The notes: generated from the sequence alone by a model not told the origin. A stretch of DNA of 64,000 bases from JAGTVG01 sp964543195 (GCA_964543195.1 CAZIXF010000003.1:1-64000); one strand, 5' to 3'. Shown: positions 1 through 9,124, counted from the first letter of the stretch. A program made the numbers and translations.

Positions 1-110
1 AATAGTAAAAACGGTTTATTTTGAGAATGGTTTATGAATAATCGGGGTTAAAAAGATAAAACAGATCTTCCTCTATGCAGGAAGCATGAATTGTGCGGGA
101 TAAGTATTTC
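1..110. other. Non-coding left edge
   Basis: AT-rich stretch downstream of the TRAP permease gene, which reads leftward and stops at 111. I see no open frame, tRNA or clear terminator hairpin. The hexuronate operon may continue beyond the window edge. Confidence 0.4.
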
Positions 111-1406
111 CTAATAGCCGAATACTCTTGGTAACCAGAGGGACAAATCAGGCAGATAGGTGATCACCATCAAAGCCAGGATCATGGCAATAAACAGGGG
201 TAATAAGGGTCGGATCACCTTTCTGATGCTGATATCCGCCACGCTGCATCCCACGAATAGTACTGACCCGACCGGAGGAGTGCATAGACCGATACATAAA
301 TTCAGCACCATTACAATCCCGAAATGGATCGGGTTCATACCCAGTTCTATAACCACGGGAAGGAAAATAGGAGTAAATATGAGTACCGCGGGTGTCATAT
401 CCATAAAAACGCCCACGAAAAGCAGGATGAGGTTAATGATAAGCAGGATCACAATTTTGTTATCACTGATGGACAAAAGTGTGGCGCTTACATTTTGAGG
501 TATATTTTCGTAAGACATTACCCAGCTCATTCCCATGGATGTGCCGATCAGGAGCATGACCACCGATGTAGTGCCGATCGTTTTCAGGAAAATATCAGGT
601 ACATCTTTAATATTGATCTCCTTATAGATAAAAGCCAGTATGAGTGTATACAACACGGCAATGGCGGAAGCTTCTGTTGCGGTAAATATTCCGGCGACGA
701 TACCACCGATAACCACGATCAACAGGGTCAGGCTGGGGATGGCATCCAGGAATGTTTTAAAAGCCACTTTTAGCTTTACACGGTCTCCAACCGGATATTT
801 GTTGCGGTATGCAAAATACCCGGCTACAAACATCAATGCGAGCCCTACCAGTATCCCGGGAAGGTAACCGGCCAGGAACAATGCGGCTATGGATACCCCT
901 CCACTGGCCAGTGAATATACGATGAGTATATTACTTGGCGGGATGACAAGACCGGTGGTAGAGGAGGTGATATTCACCGCCGCGCTGAAAGGCCTGGAAT
1001 AACCTTCCTTGTTCATGATCGGGTTCATGAAACCCCCGATTGCCGACGCCGCCGCCACGGCAGATCCTGAGATCGCACCGAATAACATGCACGCCAGAAT
1101 ATTCACATAGGCCAGGCCGCCCGGCAGCATCCCAACCAGCACTTTGGCAAAATCAATCAACCGCCTGGCTATCCCACCCCGGTTCATTATCTGGCCTGCG
1201 AGAATGAAAAATGGAATGGCAAGCAGGGCAAAACTGTCGAGGCCTGTAGCCATTCGCTGGGCAATGGTGGTAAAAGCAGGAATGGACTGAATGCTGAACA
1301 GCATGGTCACTATACTGGCAATCCCGATACTGTAAGCTATCGGGACACCTATTCCCAGAAGCACAACAAAGCTTAACACAAGGATCAGAATTTCCAGATA
1401 AGCCAT
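111..1406 (-). CDS. dctM: TRAP transporter large permease (DctM family)
   Basis: Large membrane subunit of a tripartite ATP-independent periplasmic transporter, which uses an ion gradient to import an organic acid handed over by a binding protein. The 431-residue protein is hydrophobic throughout, as expected for the DctM/SiaM family with 11-13 membrane helices. It carries small-residue-rich loops typical of the family (GAISGSAVAAASAIGG, near residue 110) and a late CTPPVGSVLF motif. Its start overlaps the stop of the small permease gene by one base, so the two are translationally coupled. The adjoining uxaC, uxaE and KDPG aldolase genes suggest the substrate is a hexuronate such as glucuronate or galacturonate. 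The substrate is inferred and the family is clear. Confidence 0.93.
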   Translation of the reverse strand: MAYLEILILVLSFVVLLGIGVPIAYSIGIASIVTMLFSIQSIPAFTTIAQRMATGLDSFALLAIPFFILAGQIMNRGGIARRLIDFAKVLVGMLPGGLAYVNILACMLFGAISGSAVAAASAIGGFMNPIMNKEGYSRPFSAAVNITSSTTGLVIPPSNILIVYSLASGGVSIAALFLAGYLPGILVGLALMFVAGYFAYRNKYPVGDRVKLKVAFKTFLDAIPSLTLLIVVIGGIVAGIFTATEASAIAVLYTLILAFIYKEINIKDVPDIFLKTIGTTSVVMLLIGTSMGMSWVMSYENIPQNVSATLLSISDNKIVILLIINLILLFVGVFMDMTPAVLIFTPIFLPVVIELGMNPIHFGIVMVLNLCIGLCTPPVGSVLFVGCSVADISIRKVIRPLLPLFIAMILALMVITYLPDLSLWLPRVFGY

Positions 1407-1876
1407 TATTCGGTCGGTTTATTAGGATTGTCGATTATATTCATAATGCTGTAAAACATGATCAATGCACCACTCAACGGGATAACGGAATAAATATACC
1501 CGAGGGGTATTTCCAATGCCGATGAAGTCTGTCCCAGGGTGAGGGTGATGTAGACCAGCCTGATGCCACCGATCGCCATTACAAATAGAGCAAAAGTAAT
1601 CACCAGGATATTGATGATCAGGTCGAGCCTTTCTTTCTTTTTTCCCTTCAGCATGGATGGGAGGAGGTCGATGGTTAAGTGCATCTTTTTCCCGGTAGCA
1701 TAACTGGCCCCAAGCAGGCCGATCCAGATCAGTAAAAACCGTGAAAGCTCATCGGTAAAAGAGCTGGGAATACGAATAATATATCGTGAGAAGACCTGCC
1801 AGAGCACCTGGATCAGCATTAATGCCATCAGGACAACAAGGGATTTTTCAAGTATGGAGTCGATCAGTTTTCTCAT
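1406..1876 (-). CDS. dctQ: TRAP transporter small permease (DctQ family)
   Basis: Small membrane subunit that pairs with the DctM subunit encoded next to it. The 156-residue protein has about four hydrophobic segments, and its first half carries the family pattern of a W-Q-V-F-S-R-Y motif (near residues 25-32) followed by a conserved E-L-S-R-F-L-L-I-W segment. It sits between the binding-protein gene (1 nt away) and the large permease gene (1-nt overlap). This is the usual dctP-dctQ-dctM order and indicates a single transcript. Length and topology match the family. Confidence 0.92.
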   Translation of the reverse strand: MRKLIDSILEKSLVVLMALMLIQVLWQVFSRYIIRIPSSFTDELSRFLLIWIGLLGASYATGKKMHLTIDLLPSMLKGKKKERLDLIINILVITFALFVMAIGGIRLVYITLTLGQTSSALEIPLGYIYSVIPLSGALIMFYSIMNIIDNPNKPTE

Positions 1877-1877
1877 A

Positions 1878-2852
1878 TTATTTGATGGCTTTGATCTGCC
1901 GGATCAGCGGATAAATCCTTTCATCATCCCTGTAGGCATCATACATCGATTCCACCATGTCGGCAAAAGGTTCTTTATCGGGACGGATGATCTCTACGCC
2001 CGCTTTCTGTACTTCTTCAAGACAGAATTTTTCGGATTCCTGCCATAATGTTCTCTGGTATTCGGCTGATTCAAGGGCTGCCTCCTGAACCCATTCCTTT
2101 TCTTCACTCGTTAGCTGATCCCAGATGATGGTGCTGATAAGCAGCACATCGGGAACGGCCGTATGTTCATTCAGGGAATAATATTTACATACTTCATAAT
2201 GTCTCGAAAAATAAAAGCTTGGAGGATTGTTTTCGGCACCATCTACCACACCCTGCTGAAGGGCCGTATATAATTCACCCCATGAGATGGGCGTGGGAGA
2301 ACCTCCCAGCGTACTTACCATGTTCATGGCTGTGTTACTGGGCTGGACCCTCAGTTTTAATCCCCTCAGGTCGGCGGGTTCCTGTATGGGCGTGTTTTTA
2401 GTATAGAAACTTCTGTATCCGGCGTCATAAAAAGTAAGCCCCCGTAACCAGTACTGCTGACCTTCCAGCAATAATTGCTTTCCGATCTCACCGTCAAGCA
2501 CCTTATAATTATGTTCCCGGCTTCTGAAAATATAAGGGAGGCTCAGTACCTTGTAACTGGGAGCAAAATTTTCCATAACTGAGGCGGATACTTTGGTCAT
2601 AGCCAGGCTCCCTATCTGAAGGAGCTCGAGACATTCTCTTTCCTGGCCGAGCTGCCCGCTCGGATAGATGTCTATCTTTAAATTTCCGTTTGATTTTTCT
2701 TCTACCAAGTCCGCCATATACACCATTCCATTATGTACCGGATGGGAGGTGTCCAAACCATGACCTAACTTGAGCACACGGTCTTTCCTGAACTGTTGAC
2801 AGGAAATCAGCCATATGAAAATAAGAAAAAAGCCAATCTTCAGTTTATTCAT
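1878..2852 (-). CDS. dctP: TRAP transporter substrate-binding lipoprotein (DctP family)
   Basis: Solute-binding protein of the TRAP system, delivering the substrate to the DctQM permease. The 324-residue protein starts with a lipoprotein signal peptide with lipobox L-I-S-C (acylated Cys18), so it should be membrane-anchored and not free in the periplasm. The mature part matches the DctP fold: an early LGHGLD segment, the GQLGQERE and LRGLKLRVQPS motifs with the Arg that usually clamps the substrate carboxylate, and the W-G-E-L-Y-T-A-L-Q-Q-G-V-V-D-G-A-E-N signature. Its place in a hexuronate operon suggests glucuronate or galacturonate as ligand (inference). Confidence 0.92.
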   Translation of the reverse strand: MNKLKIGFFLIFIWLISCQQFRKDRVLKLGHGLDTSHPVHNGMVYMADLVEEKSNGNLKIDIYPSGQLGQERECLELLQIGSLAMTKVSASVMENFAPSYKVLSLPYIFRSREHNYKVLDGEIGKQLLLEGQQYWLRGLTFYDAGYRSFYTKNTPIQEPADLRGLKLRVQPSNTAMNMVSTLGGSPTPISWGELYTALQQGVVDGAENNPPSFYFSRHYEVCKYYSLNEHTAVPDVLLISTIIWDQLTSEEKEWVQEAALESAEYQRTLWQESEKFCLEEVQKAGVEIIRPDKEPFADMVESMYDAYRDDERIYPLIRQIKAIK

Positions 2853-2870
2853 AACTCGTCATCCCATCAA

Positions 2871-3545
2871 TCAGCTTTTTGTATATTTTCCGGCTATGGC
2901 AAGGGCTTCCCTGGTGGTATTTTTAATTTTATCGAGATCATAATTCCCGGATTCATCCTTGAGGATCAATTTTGAACCCATTCCCACACAATAAACTCCG
3001 GCCTTGAACCATGCGCTGAGGTTTTCTTCTGTTGGCTCTACCCCCCCGGTAGGAATGATCCTGGTCCAGGGGCAGGGTCCCATAACATTTTTTACAAATG
3101 AAGGACCTCCAACCTGTCCGGCAGGAAATATTTTGGTGATTTCCGCTCCCAGTTCTTCACTACGGGATATTTCATTTAACGAACCACAACCGGGTATCCA
3201 GGGTATTTTTCTTCGGTTGCAGACCAGGGCCATGTCTTCTTTCATTACCGGTGAGACCACAAAATTGGTTCCCAGTTGAATGTAAAGGGATGCAGCAGGC
3301 GCATCGACCACGGACCCCACACCAAGGATCATATCGGGGAACTCCCTGATCATATATTTGTTCAGCTCATTAAAAACTTCATGAGCGAAGTCACCCCGGT
3401 TGGTAAATTCAAATATTCTGGCTCCGCCATCATAACAGGCTTTTACCACCTCTTTACACCGTTCAACGTCTTTATTGAACAGAACGGGAATGATCGGGAA
3501 TTCCCGCATTTTCTGATATACTGTGAGTCTGTCAAATCGTGCCAT
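2871..3545 (-). CDS. eda: KDPG/KHG aldolase
   Basis: Class I aldolase that splits 2-keto-3-deoxy-6-phosphogluconate into pyruvate and glyceraldehyde 3-phosphate, the last step of hexuronate breakdown. The 224-residue protein has the family pattern: the catalytic Glu in RIFEFTNRG (E46), the SPVM phosphate-side loop, PWIPGCGS, the Schiff-base lysine in the KIFPAG motif (K138), and PTGGVEP. It is slightly longer than E. coli Eda. It lies 18 nt upstream of dctP, so enzyme and transporter are probably cotranscribed. A 125-nt gap with an inverted repeat separates it from uxaC. Genes for KDG kinase, mannonate dehydratase and fructuronate reductase are not in the window. Confidence 0.92.
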   Translation of the reverse strand: MARFDRLTVYQKMREFPIIPVLFNKDVERCKEVVKACYDGGARIFEFTNRGDFAHEVFNELNKYMIREFPDMILGVGSVVDAPAASLYIQLGTNFVVSPVMKEDMALVCNRRKIPWIPGCGSLNEISRSEELGAEITKIFPAGQVGGPSFVKNVMGPCPWTRIIPTGGVEPTEENLSAWFKAGVYCVGMGSKLILKDESGNYDLDKIKNTTREALAIAGKYTKS

Positions 3546-3624
3546 GAAGTAAATTTTTTAATAAAAAAAATAAAGAGTAAAAAAACCGGTATTGAAATCC
3601 GTGTTTTTTTATTGTTTTTATAAT

Positions 3625-3648
3625 TTCTGAATACGCTCAAATTCAGAA
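3625..3648. repeat. Inverted repeat between uxaC and eda
   Basis: Two perfect 8-nt arms (TTCTGAAT and ATTCAGAA) separated by 8 nt lie in the 125-nt gap between uxaC and eda. On the transcribed strand no T-run follows the second arm, so it does not look like a standard intrinsic terminator. It could be an operator, a processing site or an mRNA stabiliser. Its function is unknown. Confidence 0.4.
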
Positions 3649-3670
3649 AACAGTAAGAAAAGCAATAATA

Positions 3671-5071
3671 TTAAAAATCAAAATAGTTTTTCGCATTATG
3701 GTGAGATATATTCTCCACCATCTGGCCAAGCCATTCCAGATTGTCAGGCAAAAGTCCGTTTTCCACATCGTTTCCTATCAGGTTACAGAGGATCCGGCGG
3801 AAATAATCATGCCGGGGATAGGACAGGAAGCTCCTGGAATCGGTAAGCATACCGACAAACCGGCTTATTAAACCCAGGTTGGAAAGTGCGTTCATCTGCC
3901 ATTCCATTCCCTCCTTCTGATCGAGAAACCACCAGCCGGATCCAAATTGCATTTTCCCGGGTACCGAACCATCATTAAAATTGCCTGTCATGGTGGCAAA
4001 AAGATAATTATCGGCCGGGTTGAGATTATAGAGTATTGTTTTGGGAAGTTTATTGTTCCTGTCCAGGCGGTCGAAAAATTCCGACAATGATTCGGCCATC
4101 CGGAAATCACCTATCGAGTCGAATCCTGTATCCGGTCCCAGCTCTTTCAGCATTCGGGTGTTGTTGTTTCGCAAGGCACCCAGATGGAATTGCTGGGTCC
4201 ATCCTTTTTCATGGTCCATTTCAGCCAGGTGGATCAGCAAAGCGGATTTCAATTTATTCTGCTGTTCCACTGAAAGCGGGGATCCCGAACGTACCTTGTC
4301 AAATATGTTTGAGACCTCTTCCGTGGAAAATGGATCAGCATAGAGTTTTTCAAGGCCATGGTCTGATAACTTACAACCCATTTCACTGAAGTAATCATGC
4401 CTGGCTTTTAATGCATCAAGTAAGGTATTATAACTATAGATGCTAATTCCTGCGGTTTCCGATAATTTATCGAGATACGCATTATATTTTACCGGGTCAT
4501 CCGCTTTCATGGCGTTATCGGGGCGAAAGGTAGGCAGCACCTTGATTTCGAACCCTTCCTCTTTCAGTTGCTGATGGTGAGTAAGGAGATCAGCCGGGTC
4601 ATCGGTGGTACAGACTACTTCCACCTTAAAATGCCTCAGTAAATTCCTGGTGCTGAATTCCTTTGTCTGCAACATTTCAGTAGTGCGATCATAGATTTCC
4701 CGGGCACTTTTACCATCCAGCAATTTATGAATACCAAAAGGATCTTTGAGTTCCATATGGGTCCAGTGGTAGAGCGGATTACGCAAAGTATAGGGCACGG
4801 TTTCCGCCCATTTTTGGAATTTTTCAAAATCGGAGGCATTACCGGTGATGAATTTTTCATCCACTCCGTTGGTGCGCATGGCCCTCCATTTATAATGATC
4901 CCCTTTCAGCCAGATTGCCGTGAGATTTTCAAAATTTTTATCTTCCGCAATTTCACCGGGTGGGAGATGGCAATGATAGTCAATAATCGGCATGGGTTTG
5001 GCCGACTCAAAATACAGTTTTTTCGCAGTTTCCGTCTCCAGTAAAAAATCCTCGGATAGAAAAGGTTTCAT
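3671..5071 (-). CDS. uxaC: Uronate isomerase UxaC
   Basis: Converts D-glucuronate to D-fructuronate and D-galacturonate to D-tagaturonate, the entry step of hexuronate catabolism in the cytoplasm. The 466-residue length matches the family. The sequence shows the amidohydrolase-like metal motif DYHCH (His33 and His35), the HLGALRNNNTRM segment that follows helix QQFHL, and a C-terminal SYPRHDYFRRILC motif characteristic of UxaC. It lies 21 nt downstream of the UxaE-type epimerase gene and reads with it. The family assignment is very secure. Confidence 0.96.
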   Translation of the reverse strand: MKPFLSEDFLLETETAKKLYFESAKPMPIIDYHCHLPPGEIAEDKNFENLTAIWLKGDHYKWRAMRTNGVDEKFITGNASDFEKFQKWAETVPYTLRNPLYHWTHMELKDPFGIHKLLDGKSAREIYDRTTEMLQTKEFSTRNLLRHFKVEVVCTTDDPADLLTHHQQLKEEGFEIKVLPTFRPDNAMKADDPVKYNAYLDKLSETAGISIYSYNTLLDALKARHDYFSEMGCKLSDHGLEKLYADPFSTEEVSNIFDKVRSGSPLSVEQQNKLKSALLIHLAEMDHEKGWTQQFHLGALRNNNTRMLKELGPDTGFDSIGDFRMAESLSEFFDRLDRNNKLPKTILYNLNPADNYLFATMTGNFNDGSVPGKMQFGSGWWFLDQKEGMEWQMNALSNLGLISRFVGMLTDSRSFLSYPRHDYFRRILCNLIGNDVENGLLPDNLEWLGQMVENISHHNAKNYFDF

Positions 5072-5092
5072 AAATCAGTTCTTTATCAATTA

Positions 5093-6340
5093 TTATTGAA
5101 TAAAAAGGGGTCGAATATGTTTATCAAATAGATTTTCAGTCACCAGTGAAGAGATCAAGGATTCATTTTTGGTTACCAGGCTTCTGAAGTCATCACCATA
5201 CTCAGCGGCTATCTTGTATCCTACATGCAATAACTGCCGGAAAGCGGGGTTATAATCCGGGTCGGACGGATCATGTCTTAAACTCCGGCTGAATTTTAAT
5301 TTATCCCAGTTTTCGATTTCCTGTTTACCGGGGAGCTTTTCCGGTTTTATGTCTATAACGGTTGAATAGGGTGCTGTTAATTCATCATAACGGTCCAGCG
5401 CTGTTTTAAAGATCTCCCTGGCCATTTCCAAACCTTCTCCTCCCGACAGCGCCAGACCGGCCAGTTCTTCGAGCCAGGTGGTGCCGGCGGTTTTTACATG
5501 AACTCCCTTGCCGTGTTTTCTGATCAACCTGGATATGACCGGATAAAGCGAAAATTTATCACTCCCGGAATGAACACTCAGTTTGATGTTTGCAGGGAGG
5601 CCAAATTCCTTTACGGCATAGTCTATAACGAGAAGATCCTGTTCGAATTCCCGTTCGAATTTATCGACATCACCCACATAGTCGACACCCTTGTTAAATC
5701 TTCCCGAAAATTTGGGAGCTATCGTCCGGACCGTTACCTCGTTAAATTTCAATGCAGATAATATAAAGAATAATTCTGCCGGTGTCTGTGGATCTTCAAC
5801 TTCATCCATCGAGATCTCGGCAATAAAATTATCCCCCCCTTTTTTTGCTAGTATATGCTGGTAGATCTTCGAGGCTTCGCTGGTGGCCTGAAGAAATTTT
5901 TCTCCTACATTCAAGATAAAATCTTCCGTAATATCAAAAGGTTCCTTCATTCCCGGAATTTCAAGTGTTCCCGTATAGGAGGAATTGAATTCAATGAATT
6001 CCCTGATGGTGTTTTCGGATGCTTTCTCCCCGATAAATGCGGCCACATCTATGGTAAAAAAGTCTGACACGGGGATGTAAGGATCCACAATGGGCATGGA
6101 AATATGATCGGCATCTACAAAATAGGGGTCCTGCCAGTTTAATTCCTTAACGGCAGCATCGGCCTTCTCTCTTACTGAAACAGGATCAGTTTTGATGGTA
6201 CTGTGCTCTCTGTGGGATTTGTTCCATACAGGTGAGATCCTTACATGGTGGTCTCGGGCCTTTAAAAATGCCTGCAACTGGGCTTTACCCTGCATGCCAA
6301 AACGGTCGCCAACGCCAAATGAATATTTGTCGAGATTCAT
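5093..6340 (-). CDS. uxaE: Tagaturonate/fructuronate epimerase (UxaE family)
   Basis: Likely interconverts D-tagaturonate and D-fructuronate, which lets galacturonate carbon enter the glucuronate route without the UxaB/UxaA altronate branch. I recognise the family from its N-terminus (NLDKYSFGVGDRFG) and from the internal KLSVHSGSDKFSLYPVI and HVKTAGTTWLEELAGLALSG-type segments; the His and Asp residues there are candidate metal ligands. The 415-residue length is a little short for the family but the frame is intact. It is the first gene of the leftward operon and sits next to uxaC, which fits the pathway. Activity is inferred from family and context. Confidence 0.85.
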   Translation of the reverse strand: MNLDKYSFGVGDRFGMQGKAQLQAFLKARDHHVRISPVWNKSHREHSTIKTDPVSVREKADAAVKELNWQDPYFVDADHISMPIVDPYIPVSDFFTIDVAAFIGEKASENTIREFIEFNSSYTGTLEIPGMKEPFDITEDFILNVGEKFLQATSEASKIYQHILAKKGGDNFIAEISMDEVEDPQTPAELFFILSALKFNEVTVRTIAPKFSGRFNKGVDYVGDVDKFEREFEQDLLVIDYAVKEFGLPANIKLSVHSGSDKFSLYPVISRLIRKHGKGVHVKTAGTTWLEELAGLALSGGEGLEMAREIFKTALDRYDELTAPYSTVIDIKPEKLPGKQEIENWDKLKFSRSLRHDPSDPDYNPAFRQLLHVGYKIAAEYGDDFRSLVTKNESLISSLVTENLFDKHIRPLFIQ

Positions 6341-6365
6341 AATCGAGATAAAAAAAATTAAATTT

Positions 6366-6375
6366 CACACGTGTG
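6366..6375. promoter_or_regulatory. Palindrome in the hexuronate operon promoter region
   Basis: A perfect 10-bp palindrome, CACACGTGTG, lies 26 nt upstream of the uxaE start, in the only sizeable gap (86 nt) before the operon. On the minus strand a TAATTTTT sequence resembling a Bacteroidota -7 box lies just downstream, so a bound repressor would block it. A central CG is common in LacI-family operators, but no regulator gene is in the window. The operator role is inference. Confidence 0.4.
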
Positions 6376-6426
6376 CATTAAATTACTCAATAATGGCCAA
6401 TTGATAAAGGGTATTGTTTCTTTTTA

Positions 6427-8259
6427 TCAGAATGACTGCATTTCACTCAGTTTTTTATACAGTCCATTGTTCCTGAGGAGTTGGTGGTGGGTGCCCTGCT
6501 CTATAATTTCTCCCTCCTGGATCACTACGATTTTATCGGCATTCTGTATGGTACTCAGCCGGTGGGCAATCACAATGGCAGTGCGGTTTTTCATGAGGTT
6601 ATCAAGAGCTTCCTGTACCAGTTTTTCGGATTCGGAATCCAGTGAAGAGGTGGCTTCGTCGAGTATCAGGATAGGCGGATTTTTCAGTACGGCGCGTGCA
6701 ATGCTGATCCGCTGACGTTGACCTCCTGACAACTTGGTGCCTCTTTCTCCGATATTGGTCTCATATCCGTTTTCCAGTTGTGAGATGAAATGGTGCACAT
6801 TGGAAATCCCGGCCGCCCTAATCACATCTTCTTTACTTACATTCTGAAGACCGAAGGCAATATTATTATATATTGTATCATTAAATAGAATCGATTCCTG
6901 GGTCACTATACCAAACAGGCTCCGTAACGATTCAAGCTCGATCTGTTTTACCGGGATGCCGTCTATTAACAATTCCCCGTCAGTAATATCATAGAACCTG
7001 GGTATCAGGTCGGCCAGCGTGGTTTTTCCTCCACCCGAGGGCCCTACGAGGGCAATGATTTTCCCTTTCGGGATAACAAGCTTTATATTCCGTAGTACAG
7101 GAGTTTGCTCATAGGCAAAGGATACCCCCTTAAACTCAATTTCTTTATTGAAGGAAGTAATGGTTACCGGGTCCGGCACATTTTGAATTTTGGGTTTCGT
7201 ATCGATAATACTGAATATCCTGTTTCCTGAAGCAATTCCCCTTTGTACACTGGTGATCGCTTTGGAGATGTTTTTTGCCGGATTAAGTACCTGGGCAAAG
7301 ATTATGATATAGGTCAGGAAACCTGAAGCATTCATATTGGATTGTTCGCTAAGGACCAGTGATCCTCCGTATATCAGGATCCCGGCTACAAACAGTACAC
7401 CCACAAATTCGGACAAGGGTGATGCCAGCTCCCTTTTTTTGAAATATGATATATAGGTTCTGGCATATTGGTCTGTTTCAGTACTGAATTGCCTGTTAAT
7501 AAAATTTATTGCATTAAAGGCCTTTATGATACGTAAACCCGAGATCATCTCATCCGTTTGATTTACGATTCGGCCCAGGGATTCCTGGGTCACTTTTGCG
7601 GTTCGTCTTAATTTCTTGGCGATTATAGTTATGATGATACCGGCAATGGGAAGCATAATCAACGTAAAAAAAGTGAGGCTGGGGGATCTCCAGAAAAGGT
7701 ATGTGAAAGAAAGGATGATGGTAATGGGATCTCTGAAGACCACTTCCAGCGCAAGGGTTATGGAATTTTCAATCTCCTGCACATCATTGGTGATCCTGGA
7801 CATGATATCGCCCTTTCTTTCGGTAGAAAAAAACCCGATATGAAGCCGGCTTACCGAGCCAAAAATATGCTGCCTTATATTTTTTACTGTCACAGCGCGC
7901 AACCAGGCCAGCATGATCATCGAAAGATACCTGAATACATTGGCCAGGAGGTTGGCCGATACGATGACCAGACATACGAATACCAGAGAGCCGAATTTAC
8001 CGAATTGCTGGGTAGCCTGGATAAAATAATAATAAAACAGGTGTTCAAAATAGTGGATGGTGAATTCCCATGCGGGCATTACACTGAATTGTTCCAGTTT
8101 TTCAGGATCCAGTTGATTGAAAATAATATCAAAAAGAGGCTTTAGCAGCGTGAGGTTGATCAGGCCGAAGAAAACTCCGAAGAATGCAAATACGAGATAT
8201 TGTGGCAGGTAAGCCTTGAACGGCCTCGCATAATTTAATATCCTCCAGAGTGTTTTCAT
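6427..8259 (-). CDS. MsbA-like ABC exporter (fused membrane and ATPase domains)
   Basis: A half-transporter that dimerises to export lipids or glycolipids. About the first 330 residues form the six-helix exporter membrane domain. The rest is the ATPase domain, with Walker A GPSGGGKTT (406-414), signature LSGGQ (510-514), Walker B ILILDE (530-535) and the H-loop histidine (566). All catalytic motifs are intact. The 610-residue length fits lipid A flippase MsbA and related exporters. Nearby glycosyltransferase and lipid A acyltransferase genes support an envelope lipid substrate, but MsbA-type sequences also include peptide and drug exporters, so the substrate is inferred. Confidence 0.88.
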   Translation of the reverse strand: MKTLWRILNYARPFKAYLPQYLVFAFFGVFFGLINLTLLKPLFDIIFNQLDPEKLEQFSVMPAWEFTIHYFEHLFYYYFIQATQQFGKFGSLVFVCLVIVSANLLANVFRYLSMIMLAWLRAVTVKNIRQHIFGSVSRLHIGFFSTERKGDIMSRITNDVQEIENSITLALEVVFRDPITIILSFTYLFWRSPSLTFFTLIMLPIAGIIITIIAKKLRRTAKVTQESLGRIVNQTDEMISGLRIIKAFNAINFINRQFSTETDQYARTYISYFKKRELASPLSEFVGVLFVAGILIYGGSLVLSEQSNMNASGFLTYIIIFAQVLNPAKNISKAITSVQRGIASGNRIFSIIDTKPKIQNVPDPVTITSFNKEIEFKGVSFAYEQTPVLRNIKLVIPKGKIIALVGPSGGGKTTLADLIPRFYDITDGELLIDGIPVKQIELESLRSLFGIVTQESILFNDTIYNNIAFGLQNVSKEDVIRAAGISNVHHFISQLENGYETNIGERGTKLSGGQRQRISIARAVLKNPPILILDEATSSLDSESEKLVQEALDNLMKNRTAIVIAHRLSTIQNADKIVVIQEGEIIEQGTHHQLLRNNGLYKKLSEMQSF

Positions 8260-8317
8260 GGATTTGGATGCTTTTTTTGAGTGTAAAAATACAAGAGTAT
8301 CCTTAAAGATTTCCCTT

Positions 8318-9118
8318 TTACTGGATTATTCCATAAGGTGTGTAGCCAATGCCTTTTGTTATCGTATCTTCCAGAATAAGATAATTATGGTTATCCCTGT
8401 TCAGTTTCGTATGATAGAGATGGTACTGAATAGCCAGATTCCTGATACTTTTGATCCGTATCCCTGCCTGTCCTGCCCTGTATTCAATATCCGTATCTTC
8501 ACCTACCGTAGGGGCCAGGTAACGCTCATCGAAACCGTTAATGGAGAACATGTCTTGTTTATGAAGAGAAAAATTCGAGCCAAGAAGGTCTTTCTGCTTT
8601 TTGATCAGCAATGACCTGAAAAGAGGCAGATATAAACCTTTTTCAGCATGGGTAAAATCACCTTTTATCCCTTTCCATAACCAGATAAATGTATTTTTTT
8701 CAAGAAAACCCTGCTTTACCATCGATGGGTTCAATTGATCACTTATCTCACGGGACAGATTAACCCTTCTGCCTGAAAGTATCTTGCCGGTTTCACGGTT
8801 GCGGAGATGTTCTTTTATAAAATGCCTGTGGGGTATACAATCACCGTCAACGAAGATCAGGTATTCGGTTCGCGCATGTTGAATAGCCTTATTTAGAATT
8901 ACGTTTTTCCTCCATCCAAGGTCTTCATGCCATATATGGCGGATAGGGAATTCAAGTGTCATGCGTAAATTATCGATCTCTGCCCTTGCCTGCGCACCCG
9001 AACCATCATCGGCAAGGAGTATCTCAAAATCCTTATTCGTTTGTCTTTCAAATCCAGCCAATACGAGTTTCAGGTAATGGATTTTGTTATAAAAAGCGAT
9101 AATTACACTTGCTTTCAT
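8318..9118 (-). CDS. Family 2 glycosyltransferase
   Basis: GT-A fold transferase that adds a sugar from a nucleotide donor to a surface glycan. The 266-residue protein begins with SVIIAFYNK, then has the family landmarks LLADDGS (near 34-40), a metal-binding DGD in LIFVDGDC (near 91-98), and a later GEDTDIEYR acidic motif that usually holds the catalytic base. A central NGFDERY segment resembles galactosyltransferase-type GT2 enzymes. It starts 6 nt downstream of the double GT4 gene and precedes the ABC exporter by 58 nt, so the three probably form one leftward operon. Donor and acceptor cannot be told from sequence. Confidence 0.88.
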   Translation of the reverse strand: MKASVIIAFYNKIHYLKLVLAGFERQTNKDFEILLADDGSGAQARAEIDNLRMTLEFPIRHIWHEDLGWRKNVILNKAIQHARTEYLIFVDGDCIPHRHFIKEHLRNRETGKILSGRRVNLSREISDQLNPSMVKQGFLEKNTFIWLWKGIKGDFTHAEKGLYLPLFRSLLIKKQKDLLGSNFSLHKQDMFSINGFDERYLAPTVGEDTDIEYRAGQAGIRIKSIRNLAIQYHLYHTKLNRDNHNYLILEDTITKGIGYTPYGIIQ

Positions 9119-9124
9119 CCGGTT

